Positions 27,403-36,218 of a stretch of DNA of 64,000 nt are shown in pieces (the first letter of the stretch is position 1; every line of letters begins with the position of its first letter). Below the pieces are notes generated by a model. The model was not told the DNA's origin. It worked only from the letters and a program-made list of their open reading frames with translations, and ran no database searches. Made by a program: the position numbers and the translations under genes. This stretch comes from AWTP1-13 sp039808585 (GTDB lineage: Bacteria; Pseudomonadota; Alphaproteobacteria; Rhizobiales; Hyphomicrobiaceae): contig JBDHTJ010000001.1 of assembly GCA_039808585.1 (NCBI GenBank), positions 1 to 64,000 on the forward strand. Direction: 5' to 3'.

Positions 27403-27870
27403 ATGCTGAAGCAACCGCGAAACTATGCGCTGGAGCGCGAGATGGCCCTTGCCGAAGGCCTGCGCGATGTCGCCTCCGAACTGCGTCTCATCGAGGCCGC
27501 CGATCTCATCGCCTTCATCCGCACCGAGCAATATGGCAATCTGGCAACCCTCGTGGCCTCTTCGGCCGAGTGCTACTTCCTGCCCGGCACCGTGAAGTTC
27601 GGTCAGTCGGGCGATATCGACGTGCGCTGGGGCGGCACCCCGGTCGTCAGCCTCGACATGGAATTCAAGCATCAGGGCGTCAGCGTCTATTTCCGCTTGC
27701 GCTTGGAGGCTCTGCAAGCCGGGGTCGAGATCACATACATCGCCTTCGATAACAGTGCCGCCGATCCCGACGCCAATACCCGACGCCTCGTCGAGGCCAT
27801 CACGGATGCACGCACCAGCCCGATCCGAGCCTATGCGCAGAAGGCGCCGAGCGCTGGAGCCGCGCTGTAA
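27403..27870 (+). CDS. Conserved protein of unknown function within the flagellar locus
   Basis: A 155-residue soluble protein with no signal peptide or membrane segment. The first half is helical (EREMALAEGLRDVASELRLI) and the second a likely beta-rich domain (GDIDVRWGGTPVVSLDMEFK, then VYFRLRLEALQAGVEITYIA). I do not recognise a named family. Its placement between flhB and flgB on the same strand, with gaps of 150 and 204 bases, suggests a flagellar or motility-linked role, as similar small genes are found in flagellar loci of related bacteria, but this is inference. Confidence 0.7.
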   Translation: MLKQPRNYALEREMALAEGLRDVASELRLIEAADLIAFIRTEQYGNLATLVASSAECYFLPGTVKFGQSGDIDVRWGGTPVVSLDMEFKHQGVSVYFRLRLEALQAGVEITYIAFDNSAADPDANTRRLVEAITDARTSPIRAYAQKAPSAGAAL

Positions 27871-27897
27871 ATCGCCCCACCCAGCCATGCTTTCAGC

Positions 27898-27915
27898 ATG
27901 CGAATCGATTCGCAT
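27898..27915. promoter_or_regulatory. 18-bp perfect palindrome upstream of flgB
   Basis: ATGCGAATCGATTCGCAT reads identically on both strands. It is 160 bases before the flgB ATG and 28 bases after the preceding stop, followed by an A/T-rich patch (TTCGTTAAATTTTTCAAATT) that is unusual in this GC-rich region and could hold a promoter. It could be a regulator site or a weak terminator hairpin; there is no T-run directly after it. The 204-base gap contains nothing else that I can identify. Confidence 0.45.
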
Positions 27916-28074
27916 CGCCGGGCCGCGGACCTCCGACAAATTCGTTAAATTTTTCAAATTGCTCTAAGGAGCCCTGAAAGCTTCGGCCGCTATTCCCGCG
28001 CATGCCTGATCGCAAGCTTGAGACAAGATTACACGACTAGCCTGCGACAGCTTTCCTCTCTCCGGTCGCGGCCC

Positions 28075-28458
28075 ATGACACAAGTCTACCTGTTCAGCCT
28101 CGCCTCGCAGCACAACCGCTGGCTCTCCACGCGGCAGGCCACGGTTGCCACCAACGTGGCCAACGCCAACACGCCGGGCTTCAAGGCGCAGGACGTGGCG
28201 CCCTTCGAATCCGCCCTCGATGCCGCCCGCATCTCCATGTCGGCCAGCAACACCAAGCACATGCAGATGGGCGAGACGCAGGTGCGGGAGGGCGAAAAGG
28301 TCCAGGGCCAGGACAGCTGGGAAGTCACGCATTCCGGCAACAGCGTCAACCTCGAGCAGGAGCTGATCAAGGCCGGCGAGATCAACCGCACCTACCGTCT
28401 CAATGCGAGCGTGGTGAAAACCTTTCACCGCATGATCCTCGCCAGCACGAAGGTGTAA
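28075..28458 (+). CDS. flgB: Flagellar basal-body rod protein FlgB
   Basis: Proximal rod protein, 127 residues. The rod-family N-terminal motif is VATNVANANTPGFKAQDVAP, and the C-terminal D0 helix is NLEQELIKAGEINRTYRLNA. The ATG at 28075 was chosen because MTQVYLFSLASQHNRWLSTR matches FlgB starts; upstream in-frame residues do not. It begins a tight run flgB-flgC-fliE-flgG-flgA-flgI-motE-flgH-fliL-fliP. Confidence 0.93.
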   Translation: MTQVYLFSLASQHNRWLSTRQATVATNVANANTPGFKAQDVAPFESALDAARISMSASNTKHMQMGETQVREGEKVQGQDSWEVTHSGNSVNLEQELIKAGEINRTYRLNASVVKTFHRMILASTKV

Positions 28459-28464
28459 CGCATC

Positions 28465-28887
28465 ATGGCCGTCGATCCACTCCAGTCGATCCTGCGCATT
28501 GGCGCCTCGGGCCTCGAGGCGCAAAGCGTGCGCATGCGCGTGGTGTCGGAGAACATCGCCAACGCCAACTCGACAGGCGCCACGCCCGGCTCCGATCCCT
28601 ACGTCCGCAAGATGGTGACGTTCGAGAACCAGCTCGACGACATCGAGGGCACGAGCGGCGTCCGCGTCTCGGGCGTCGAGACCGTGCGCTCGGCATTCCG
28701 CATCGAGCACATGCCGGGTCATCCCGCCGCCGACGAAAAGGGCATGGTCAAGCTGCCCAACGTCGACGTGATGGCCGAGGTCGCCGACATGCGCGAGGCC
28801 AACCGCTCCTATGACGCGAACCTGCAGCTGATCAAGCAGGCCCGCGACATGATCAACATGGCCATCGACATGCTCAGGAGCTCGTGA
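28465..28887 (+). CDS. flgC: Flagellar basal-body rod protein FlgC
   Basis: Proximal rod protein, 140 residues. SENIANANSTGATPGSDPYV is the family signature and LPNVDVMAEVADMREANRSY the C-terminal helix, ending IKQARDMINMAIDMLRSS. Six bases downstream of flgB, and its stop overlaps the fliE start (GTGATG). Confidence 0.95.
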   Translation: MAVDPLQSILRIGASGLEAQSVRMRVVSENIANANSTGATPGSDPYVRKMVTFENQLDDIEGTSGVRVSGVETVRSAFRIEHMPGHPAADEKGMVKLPNVDVMAEVADMREANRSYDANLQLIKQARDMINMAIDMLRSS

Positions 28888-29204
28888 TGATCGAGAGCCT
28901 CAAGTCGCTCAGCATCAATCCTGCCGTCACGGGCGAGCTCGAGATGGTGCCCGTGCGCCCCACCGCCGGCCCCGGCGAGGTCGCGGGTGCCGACTTCGGC
29001 GCGCTGCTCGGCGACCTTTTCGCCTCTACCGCGGACAGCGTGAAGAAGGCCGAGGCGGTTTCCGTGGCGGGCATCAAGGGCCAGGCCACCGTGCAGCAGG
29101 TCGTCGAGGCGGTGATGAACGCCGAGCAGTCGCTGCAGGGCGCCATCGCGGTGCGTGACAAGGTTGTTACGGCTTATCTCGAGATCAGCCGGATGCAGAT
29201 CTGA
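28887..29204 (+). CDS. fliE: Flagellar hook-basal body protein FliE
   Basis: Adaptor between the MS-ring and the proximal rod, 105 residues. The ATG at 28887 overlaps the flgC stop codon. The conserved C-terminal half (DFGALLGDLFASTADSVKKA, then QQVVEAVMNAEQSLQGAIAV and YLEISRMQI) is complete. Exported by the type III apparatus. Confidence 0.93.
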   Translation: MIESLKSLSINPAVTGELEMVPVRPTAGPGEVAGADFGALLGDLFASTADSVKKAEAVSVAGIKGQATVQQVVEAVMNAEQSLQGAIAVRDKVVTAYLEISRMQI

Positions 29205-29216
29205 AGGAGTTGAGAA

Positions 29217-29999
29217 GTGAGAGCGCTTGCCATCGCCGCCACGGGCATGAATGCCCAGCAGACCAACGTCGAAGTGATCGCGAACAACATCGCGAACATC
29301 AATACGACAGGCTACAAGCGCGCCCGCGCGGAATTCGTGGATCTCCTGTACCAGGCCGAGAAGTCTGCCGGTGCTCCCACGCGCGGTGGCGGTGAACCCG
29401 TGCCCGAAGGCATCCAGATCGGGCTCGGTGCCCGCACCGCGGCCGTCCGCAACCTGCACATCCAGGGTTCGCTCACCCAGACCGGCAACAAGCTCGACGT
29501 CGCCATCAACGGCCGCGGCTGGTTCCAGGTCGCCGGTCCCAACAGCGAGAACCTCTATACGCGCGCCGGCTCGTTCAGCAAGAACGCCACGGGCCAGATC
29601 GTCACGGCCGACGGCTATGTCGTGCAGCCCGCGATGACCATTCCGGCCACGGCCACGGATGTCACCATCAACGAGACGGGCCAGGTCTACGTCACGCTCG
29701 GGGGCGCCACCACGCAGACCCTGCTCGGCCAGTTCGTCGTGGCGAATTTCGCCAATGACGCGGGCCTCGATCCGCTGGGCGGCAATCTCTTCCGCGAGAC
29801 CACGGCGTCGGGCACCGCCACGCTCGCCGTCGCGGGTGATCCCGGCTACGGCACCATCAACCAGGGATATCTCGAGAACTCCAACGTCGATCCGGTGAAG
29901 GAGATCACCGAACTCATCTCGGCCCAGCGCGCCTACGAGATGAACTCGAAGGTGATCACGGCCGCAGACGAGATGTTCTCAACCATCGCCAAGCGGTGA
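29217..29999 (+). CDS. flgG: Flagellar distal rod protein FlgG
   Basis: Distal rod subunit of 260 residues from a GTG at 29217, with AAGGAG shortly upstream. MRALAIAATGMNAQQTNVEV and NNIANINTTGYKRARAEFVD are the FlgG N-terminus, and YLENSNVDPVKEITELISAQ, then RAYEMNSKVI, the C-terminal D0 region. Twelve bases after fliE and five before flgA. Confidence 0.96.
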   Translation: MRALAIAATGMNAQQTNVEVIANNIANINTTGYKRARAEFVDLLYQAEKSAGAPTRGGGEPVPEGIQIGLGARTAAVRNLHIQGSLTQTGNKLDVAINGRGWFQVAGPNSENLYTRAGSFSKNATGQIVTADGYVVQPAMTIPATATDVTINETGQVYVTLGGATTQTLLGQFVVANFANDAGLDPLGGNLFRETTASGTATLAVAGDPGYGTINQGYLENSNVDPVKEITELISAQRAYEMNSKVITAADEMFSTIAKR

Positions 30000-30004
30000 A
30001 CGGC

Positions 30005-30499
30005 ATGAAGCGGGTTATCGGCGGTTTATGGCTTGTGGCGCTTCTGGCGCAGTGCGCTGTGCTGCTTGGCGCGACCCCGGCGGCAGCACAGCCCGCCCAG
30101 CCGCAGCCCGAGATGCTGCTGCCCGTCCCGGCAGTCACCATCTATCCCAACGACGAGATCAGCGAGGAGCACATCACCGACCGCGCCTTCATCGCCTCCA
30201 CGGTAACGCGTGGCTCTGTCCAGGAAGACCGGTCCGGCGTCATCGGCAAGGTCGCCAAGCGTACCCTGCTCAAGGGCCAGCCCATACCGCTCAACGCCGT
30301 GCGCGAGCCTTATCTCGTGATCAGCGGCAAGCCCGCCACCGTCGTCTTCATGGAGGGCGGCCTCACCATCACGGGCCAGGCGACGGCCCTTCAGAGCGGC
30401 GCGGTGGGAGACAGCGTCTCGTTGCGCAACGCGGAAAGCGGCCTGCAGATTCGCGGTGTTGTCGCAAAAGATGGAACAGTGAGGATCGGAAGCCCTTGA
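30005..30499 (+). CDS. flgA: Flagellar P-ring assembly chaperone FlgA
   Basis: Periplasmic chaperone for FlgI assembly, 164 residues from the ATG at 30005; an overlapping GTG at 29996 is the alternative start. A signal peptide ends near ATPAAAQ. A SAF-like domain (LLKGQPIPLNAVREPYLVIS) and a C-terminal FlgA domain (GDSVSLRNAESGLQIRGVV) are visible. Its stop overlaps the flgI start, consistent with coupled synthesis of the chaperone and its client. Confidence 0.92.
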   Translation: MKRVIGGLWLVALLAQCAVLLGATPAAAQPAQPQPEMLLPVPAVTIYPNDEISEEHITDRAFIASTVTRGSVQEDRSGVIGKVAKRTLLKGQPIPLNAVREPYLVISGKPATVVFMEGGLTITGQATALQSGAVGDSVSLRNAESGLQIRGVVAKDGTVRIGSP

Positions 30500-31605
30500 T
30501 GCGGTCATGGCTTGCCATCTGCGTGTTTCTGCTCGGCGTCGGCTGGATCGTTCCCGCCGGCGCTCAGACGCGTGTGAAGGACATCACCACCGTGCAGGGC
30601 GTGCGGTCGAACCAGCTCGTCGGCTACGGCCTCGTCATCGGCCTCAACGGCACCGGCGACACGCTGCGCAACGCGCCCTTCACGCAGCAATCGCTCCAGT
30701 CGATGCTCGACCGCATGGGCGTCAATGTCCGCAACGCGCAGGCGCGCACGCGCAACATCGCGGCCGTCATCGTCACCGCCGAGCTGCCGGCGTCCGTCGG
30801 CAAGGGCTCGCGCATCGACGTCACCGTATCCTCGCTCGGTGACGCGACGTCGCTCGTCGGCGGCTCGCTCATCCTCACGCCGCTGACCGCCGCTGATGGC
30901 CAGGTCTATGCCGTGGCGCAAGGCCCCCTCGCCGTCAGCGGCATCTCCGCCGGTGGCAAGGCCGAATCCGTTACGCAAGGTGTGCCCACCACAGGCCGCA
31001 TTCCCAACGGCGCCAGCGTCGAGCGCGAGGCCGTCGGCAACTTCCCCGAAGAGAAGGAATTCGTCCTCGAGCTCCGCAACCCGGACTTCAACACCGCCGT
31101 GAAGCTGGCCGACGCCATCAACGCCTACGGCGCCCAACGCTACGGCATGCGCGTTGCGCGCGAGGATGACCTGCGCACCGTTACGCTGCGCAAGCCACCC
31201 AAGATCAGCGCCGCCCGCTTCATGGCCGAGGTCGGCAATCTCAATGTCCAGGCCGATACGCCCGCCCGCGTCATCATCGACGAACGCACCGGCACCATCG
31301 TCATCGGCAAGGATGTGACTGTTTCGACGGTCGCCGTTGCGCACGGCAGCTTGACCGTGCGTGTAACGGAGACGCCCAGGGCCAGCCAGCCCAATCCCTT
31401 CTCACGGGGCGAGACGGTGGTGTTGCCCGAAACCCAGGTCGGCATCGACGAGAAGGACGGCAAGCTCGCCATCGTCAGGGGCACGAACCTGCAATCGCTG
31501 GTCAGCGGCCTCAATCGCATGGGCCTCAAGCCGCAGGGCATCATCGCCATCCTGCAGGCCATCAAGTCGGCAGGGGCGTTGCAAGCGGATCTGGTGGTGC
31601 AATGA
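30499..31605 (+). CDS. flgI: Flagellar P-ring protein FlgI
   Basis: Peptidoglycan-layer ring protein, 368 residues. Secreted through Sec: the signal peptide ends at PAGAQT. Motifs VRSNQLVGYGLVIGLNGTGD, ARTRNIAAVIVTAELPASVG and the C-terminal GLNRMGLKPQGIIAILQAIK are strongly conserved in the family. The ATG at 30499 overlaps the flgA stop by one base and gives a proper signal peptide, so longer upstream readings are rejected. Confidence 0.96.
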   Translation: MRSWLAICVFLLGVGWIVPAGAQTRVKDITTVQGVRSNQLVGYGLVIGLNGTGDTLRNAPFTQQSLQSMLDRMGVNVRNAQARTRNIAAVIVTAELPASVGKGSRIDVTVSSLGDATSLVGGSLILTPLTAADGQVYAVAQGPLAVSGISAGGKAESVTQGVPTTGRIPNGASVEREAVGNFPEEKEFVLELRNPDFNTAVKLADAINAYGAQRYGMRVAREDDLRTVTLRKPPKISAARFMAEVGNLNVQADTPARVIIDERTGTIVIGKDVTVSTVAVAHGSLTVRVTETPRASQPNPFSRGETVVLPETQVGIDEKDGKLAIVRGTNLQSLVSGLNRMGLKPQGIIAILQAIKSAGALQADLVVQ

Positions 31606-32396
31606 AACGGATCGTGACAGGCAGCCTGCTGCTCACCCTGACCCTCACCGCTCTCGCAGCCCCGGTGCTCGCGCAATCCGGATGGGCGCCGACCGTGACG
31701 CCGATCGAGGCCAAGACCGAGCCCCTGCCGCGTATGCGCGGCCCGCAAAGATCGCAGCCGGGTGAGGATGCGCCGGCGAACCTGCCCACCGACAAGGCGG
31801 AGTTGCCCCTCCTGCCGTTGCCCTTCGCCGACCAGCGCCGGCAGGTGCGCGATATCGCAGCCCAGGGCAAGCCCGAGGCGATACCCGCCAAGAGCAACAC
31901 GCCGCAGGCACCCGCGCAGCCTTCCGCGCCTGCAGCCGCACCGCTCGAGACACCGCTTGCCAAGGGCTACTGTGCCAACATCGGCACGCTCGCGAGCGAC
32001 GCCAAGTTCGCATGGCAGAAGAAGGCCATCGCCGAACTCGCCACGGAACTTGATGACCGCATCGCCAGGCTCGAGGCCAAGACCGAGGAATACAAGGCGT
32101 GGCTCGCCCGCCGCGACGACTTCGCCAAGCGCGTGACCGACAATCTCGTCGTCATCTACTCGCGCATGCGGCCCGAAGCCGCCGGCCAGCAGCTGATGGC
32201 GATGGACGAGGAGACGGCGGCGGCGGTCATCATGAAGCTCGATCCGCGCATCGCCAGTGCCATCCTCAACGACATGAACGCCCAATATGCAGCCCGCCTC
32301 ACGTCCATCATCAGCGGCGCGGCCAAGGTCAAGGACACGCCCGCTGCCAAGCCCACAGGGCCAGGACCAGTGCCGGCGCCGGAGAGAAAATCATGA
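31602..32396 (+). CDS. motE: MotE-like flagellar protein (chaperone for MotC)
   Basis: A 264-residue exported protein: signal peptide to about residue 24 (LTALAAPVLAQ), a Pro/Ala-rich linker, a coiled coil (ATELDDRIARLEAKTEEYKA) and a C-terminal MgtE_N-like segment (MRPEAAGQQLMAMDEETAAA). MotE of Sinorhizobium has this layout and stabilises periplasmic MotC. Overlaps flgI and flgH by four bases each, the same position as in rhizobial loci. Its length and low-complexity linker vary between species. Confidence 0.85.
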   Translation: MKRIVTGSLLLTLTLTALAAPVLAQSGWAPTVTPIEAKTEPLPRMRGPQRSQPGEDAPANLPTDKAELPLLPLPFADQRRQVRDIAAQGKPEAIPAKSNTPQAPAQPSAPAAAPLETPLAKGYCANIGTLASDAKFAWQKKAIAELATELDDRIARLEAKTEEYKAWLARRDDFAKRVTDNLVVIYSRMRPEAAGQQLMAMDEETAAAVIMKLDPRIASAILNDMNAQYAARLTSIISGAAKVKDTPAAKPTGPGPVPAPERKS

Positions 32397-33130
32397 GATC
32401 CCGCAGCAACATCCTCGTCCCGCTGGCCATGTTCGCGGCGACCGCGCTGACAGGCTGCGCCGACAAGATGGCAGACTTCAACAAGGAGCCTGCCCTGACG
32501 CCGGTCGGCGCCGGCCTCAAGCCTAATCGCGTTGCCGAACTCAGCGACACGCCGCCCCCGATGCCGCAAAAGCGCGGCAACTCCCTCTGGACCGATTCCG
32601 GTAGCGACCTCTTCCGCGATCCGCGCGCCAACCGCGTGGGCGACGTCGTCACCGTGAAGATCGCCATCAAGGACAAGGCCTCGCTCGACAACACCTCGCA
32701 GCGGTCCCGCGACAGCAAGAACAATCTCGATCTCTCGAATTCCTACGACCTCTCCTACGCCAATGGCAATTTCGCCGGCAAGGGCAGTGGCAAGGTCGGC
32801 AGTGATATCTCCTCGGGCACCTCCACCAAGGGCGCAGGCGCCATCACGCGCTCGGAAAGCATCGAGCTTCTGGTCGCCGCCGTGGTATCGGAGGTGCTGC
32901 CCAACGGCAATCTGGTCGTCAGCGGCACGCAGGAAGTGCGCGTGAACCAGGAGGTGCGTGTGCTCAACGTCGCCGGCGTTCTGCGGCCGCGCGACATCGC
33001 CACCGACAACACCGTCTCCTACGACAAGATCGCGGAGGCTCGCATCTCCTACGGCGGCCGTGGCCGCGTCAGCGAAGTGCAGAACCCTGGCTGGGGACAA
33101 CAGCTGATCGACCTGTTCGCACCCTTCTGA
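32393..33130 (+). CDS. flgH: Flagellar L-ring protein FlgH
   Basis: Outer-membrane ring lipoprotein, 245 residues. The lipobox is LTGC, with the lipidated Cys22. Conserved motifs include NSLWTDSGSDLFRDPRANRV, GDVVTVKIAIKDKASLDNTS and the C-terminal GWGQQLIDLFAPF. The ATG at 32393 overlaps the motE stop and supplies the lipoprotein signal, so upstream extensions are not used. Confidence 0.95.
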   Translation: MRSRSNILVPLAMFAATALTGCADKMADFNKEPALTPVGAGLKPNRVAELSDTPPPMPQKRGNSLWTDSGSDLFRDPRANRVGDVVTVKIAIKDKASLDNTSQRSRDSKNNLDLSNSYDLSYANGNFAGKGSGKVGSDISSGTSTKGAGAITRSESIELLVAAVVSEVLPNGNLVVSGTQEVRVNQEVRVLNVAGVLRPRDIATDNTVSYDKIAEARISYGGRGRVSEVQNPGWGQQLIDLFAPF

Positions 33131-33696
33131 TGGCCAAAGACAGCAACAAGGACAAGGATAAGGAGGCCCCGCCCGCCAAGGGCGGAGGCTTCATGTCGAC
33201 GCTGATCGGCTTCCTCATCATCACAGGGCTTGGCGTCGGGGCCGGCGGACTGTTCGGCATCCAGGCCGCGCAGAAGATCGGGCCCAATGCCAAGAAGCCC
33301 GACGCCAAGGCGCATGCAGCCGCCAACGACCAGCACGGCAGTAAGGATAGCCACGGCGGCGACAAGGATGCACACGCCAAGGATGCCAAGGGCAAGGACG
33401 GGAAAAGCCTTGGTCCACGGCTAGTTAGCTTCCCGCCCATCGTCACCAATCTACAGCAGCCGGAAAAGGTCTGGATTCGAATCGAGGCCTCGGCTGTGAT
33501 GGAGGGCGACAATGTCGACAAGCTGACGGGGCAACTCGTCGAAGACATCGTCGCCTACTTCAAGACCTGTTCGCTCGACCAGATCCAGGGCGGCAGCGGT
33601 TACCAGTACATGCGGGAAGACCTCAACGAACGCGTGCGCGTGAGAGGGCAGGGCAAGGTGCGAGACTTCGTGCTCCAATCCTTCATCGTGGAATGA
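33130..33696 (+). CDS. fliL: Flagellar basal-body-associated protein FliL
   Basis: A 188-residue bitopic inner-membrane protein that surrounds and supports the stator. The basic N-terminus is followed by a membrane segment at about 22-45 and a His/Lys/Asp-rich linker (KDSHGGDKDAHAKDAKGKDG) that is longer than usual. The SPFH-like periplasmic domain ends with VRVRGQGKVRDFVLQSFIVE. Start and stop overlap flgH and fliP. Confidence 0.9.
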   Translation: MAKDSNKDKDKEAPPAKGGGFMSTLIGFLIITGLGVGAGGLFGIQAAQKIGPNAKKPDAKAHAAANDQHGSKDSHGGDKDAHAKDAKGKDGKSLGPRLVSFPPIVTNLQQPEKVWIRIEASAVMEGDNVDKLTGQLVEDIVAYFKTCSLDQIQGGSGYQYMREDLNERVRVRGQGKVRDFVLQSFIVE

Positions 33697-34433
33697 TCGG
33701 CAGGCTCCTCCTCGGCCTGGGACTGCTCGTGTGCATGGCGGTGCCGGCCACCGCGCAGATTCCATCTCTCGACCAGCTTGTGCCGCCTGGCGATCCCACC
33801 GCCTCCGGGCGGATCATGCAGTTCATTGCGCTCCTCACCGTGCTGTCGGTGGCGCCTGGCCTCCTGATCATGGTGACGAGCTTCACGCGCATCGTGATCG
33901 CGCTGTCGTTCCTGCGCTCGGGTCTGGGTCTGCAGACGACGCCCGCCAACATCGTGCTCGTCAGCCTCGCGCTGTTCATGACCTTCTACGTCATGGGCCC
34001 CACCTTCGACCGCGCCTGGAACAACGGCGTGCAGCCGCTGATGAAGCGCGAGATCACCGAGCAGGAGGCCTATCAGCGCATCACGCAGCCATTCCGGGTC
34101 TTCATGCGGGCGAACGTGCGCGAGAAGGACCTCAACATGTTCACCGAACTCGCCAGCGAGACTTTGAAGCCCAAGCAGGGCGATACCGAGATCGATCTGA
34201 GGATCCTCATCCCCGCTTTCATGATCTCGGAGTTGCGCCGCGCCTTCGAAATCGGCTTCCTGGTGGTGCTGCCGTTCCTCGTCATCGACATGATCGTCGC
34301 CACCCTCACGATGTCGATGGGCATGATGATGTTGCCGCCCACCGTCATCTCGCTCCCATTCAAGGTGCTGTTCTTCGTGCTGATCGACGGCTGGAACCTC
34401 TTGATCGGAGGCCTGATCCGGTCGTTCGTCTAG
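33693..34433 (+). CDS. fliP: Flagellar type III export gate protein FliP
   Basis: Core pore subunit of the export gate, 246 residues. A signal peptide (to about AVPATAQ) precedes the mature protein, as in other FliPs. Family motifs LLTVLSVAPGLLIMVTSFTR, QTTPANIVLVSLALFMTFYV and MMMLPPTVISLPFKVLFFVL are intact. FliQ and FliR, normally its gate partners, are not encoded next to it or anywhere in the window. Confidence 0.96.
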   Translation: MIGRLLLGLGLLVCMAVPATAQIPSLDQLVPPGDPTASGRIMQFIALLTVLSVAPGLLIMVTSFTRIVIALSFLRSGLGLQTTPANIVLVSLALFMTFYVMGPTFDRAWNNGVQPLMKREITEQEAYQRITQPFRVFMRANVREKDLNMFTELASETLKPKQGDTEIDLRILIPAFMISELRRAFEIGFLVVLPFLVIDMIVATLTMSMGMMMLPPTVISLPFKVLFFVLIDGWNLLIGGLIRSFV

Positions 34434-34544
34434 CCCCGCACAGCCACCTCGTCTGGCTGTTGCAACTCCCTCTTCCCGGCAATCCCCACGCAAGCTTCGC
34501 GTCCCACAGTGCGGGCTCCAACCAGAACTCGCGCGGGAACCTGA

Positions 34545-36218
34545 ATGTTTGGCTTGGAGCAGCTTGAACGGATTTGGAAGAGCCTGCTTGCCCTCGGGGC
34601 GCGGCGGCTGATCGCGCTCGCGTTCGTGGGTACGGCGGTGATGGGCACGGTGGGGCTTGGCAGCTACTACCTGAGCCGGCCCGATCTCGAGACGCTCTAT
34701 ACCGGTCTCAATCCTCAGGATGTAAGCCGCATCGGCGGCGCCCTGAAGGAGGCCGGCATCTTCTTCGACATCAATTCGGCGGGCAATGCCGTGCTCGTGC
34801 GCTACGGGCAGACGGCCCAGGCGCGCATGCTGCTTGCTGAAAAGGGCCTGCCCAACAGCGCCAACGCCGGCTACGAGCTTTTCGACAAGCTGGGCTCCAT
34901 GGGCCTCACGTCCTTCATGCAGGAAGTGACGCGTGTGCGTGCCCTCGAAGGCGAAATCGCCCGCTCCATTCAGGCCATGCGCGGCGTCAAGGCCGCACGC
35001 GTGCATCTCGTGATGCCGGAAGCCGGTTCTTTCCGCCGCACGCGCCAGTCGCCGTCTGCGTCGGTGATCGTGCGCACGGAGAACCCTGCCGACTTCCAGT
35101 CCGGCCAGGCCATCCGCCATCTGGTGTCGGCCGCCGTTCCCGGCATGAGCATCGACCACGTCACGGTGCTCAACATGGACGGCACGGTGATGGCCTCGGC
35201 CGGCGACGTCACCGGCGCCACGCCGTCGAAGAACATGACGCTCGAGAAGACCGTCGCCAAGGAAATGCAGGACAACATCGCCAAGACGCTCACGCCCTAT
35301 CTCGGCGTCAACAATTTCGAGATCTCCGTCGCAGCACGCATCAACACCGACAAGAAGCAGACGAGCGAGACCACCTACAATCCCGAAAGCCGTGTCGAGC
35401 GCTCCGTGCGTGTCGTGAAGGAGACGGGCAGCTCCCAGAACAGCGCCACCAAGCAGGGCACGGGCGCGGAACAGAACGTACCCGCCGACCAGAGCGGCAC
35501 CGCAGCCGGCGGCGATCAGTCCAAGAAGCAGAACGAGCGGCGCGAGGAGTTGACCAACTACGAGGTCGGCACCAAGACCACGCAGACGGTGAGCGAAGGC
35601 TACCGCATCGAGAACCTCAACATCGCCGTGGTGTTGAACCGTAAGCGCATCATGGAAACCCTGGGCGCCGATGCCACTCCTGAGGCGGTCGACAAGCACA
35701 TCAAGGAAGTCGAGCGCCTCGTCGTCTCGGCCTCCGGCGTCGATCTCAAGCGTGGCGATCTCGTCGCCGTTTCGGCGCTCGATTTCGTGCAAGGCGGGAT
35801 GACTCTGGACCCGATACCGGCCGTAGGCTGGCAGGAGATGCTCGGCCGGCAGCTCGGCAGCTTCGTCAACGCGGGCGCCTTCGTGCTCGTCACGGCCTTG
35901 CTGATCTGGTTCGGTTTGAGGCCGGCCATGAAGGCGATCATGGAAGCCCCGCCCGAGGCCCCCGCAGCCATCACGGCATCCGGCGAGAATGGCGATCAGA
36001 TGCCGATCGATCCCGTAATGGCCGCGATGCTGGGCGGCAATCCGGCATCCTCAGGCGCGCGTCGAGGCTCATCCCCCGGCGACCCCAGCCTCATCGCCGA
36101 CCTCACCGAGAAGCTCGATCGTGCCCCCCAGAAGCGCCTCGAGCAGATGGTCGACTTCGACGAGGAGCAGGCCGCCGCGATCCTGAAGCAATGGCTGCGT
36201 GAGGCTGAACCCGCATGA
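34545..36218 (+). CDS. fliF: Flagellar MS-ring protein FliF
   Basis: MS-ring subunit, 557 residues. The N-terminal membrane segment is at about 20-45, ring-building motifs follow (YTGLNPQDVSRIGGALKEAG, RARVHLVMPE-like AARVHLVMPEAGSF), a Ser/Gln-rich insert lies at about 300-330, and a second membrane segment at about 440-465. The C-terminal tail (DFDEEQAAAILKQWLREAEP) binds FliG. Its place downstream of fliP rather than near the C-ring genes differs from Sinorhizobium, where fliF starts the locus. A 111-base gap precedes it. Confidence 0.95.
   Translation: MFGLEQLERIWKSLLALGARRLIALAFVGTAVMGTVGLGSYYLSRPDLETLYTGLNPQDVSRIGGALKEAGIFFDINSAGNAVLVRYGQTAQARMLLAEKGLPNSANAGYELFDKLGSMGLTSFMQEVTRVRALEGEIARSIQAMRGVKAARVHLVMPEAGSFRRTRQSPSASVIVRTENPADFQSGQAIRHLVSAAVPGMSIDHVTVLNMDGTVMASAGDVTGATPSKNMTLEKTVAKEMQDNIAKTLTPYLGVNNFEISVAARINTDKKQTSETTYNPESRVERSVRVVKETGSSQNSATKQGTGAEQNVPADQSGTAAGGDQSKKQNERREELTNYEVGTKTTQTVSEGYRIENLNIAVVLNRKRIMETLGADATPEAVDKHIKEVERLVVSASGVDLKRGDLVAVSALDFVQGGMTLDPIPAVGWQEMLGRQLGSFVNAGAFVLVTALLIWFGLRPAMKAIMEAPPEAPAAITASGENGDQMPIDPVMAAMLGGNPASSGARRGSSPGDPSLIADLTEKLDRAPQKRLEQMVDFDEEQAAAILKQWLREAEPA

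Noticed and set aside
27915..27965. A CtrA site in the A/T-rich stretch before flgB
   Set aside because: TTAA-N7 is present but the second half-site reads AAAT rather than TTAA, so the match is too weak to call.
33600..35792. A 730-codon minus-strand frame opposite fliP and fliF
   Set aside because: Same reason: antisense of well-identified flagellar genes, with His/Arg/Gly-rich low-complexity translation.
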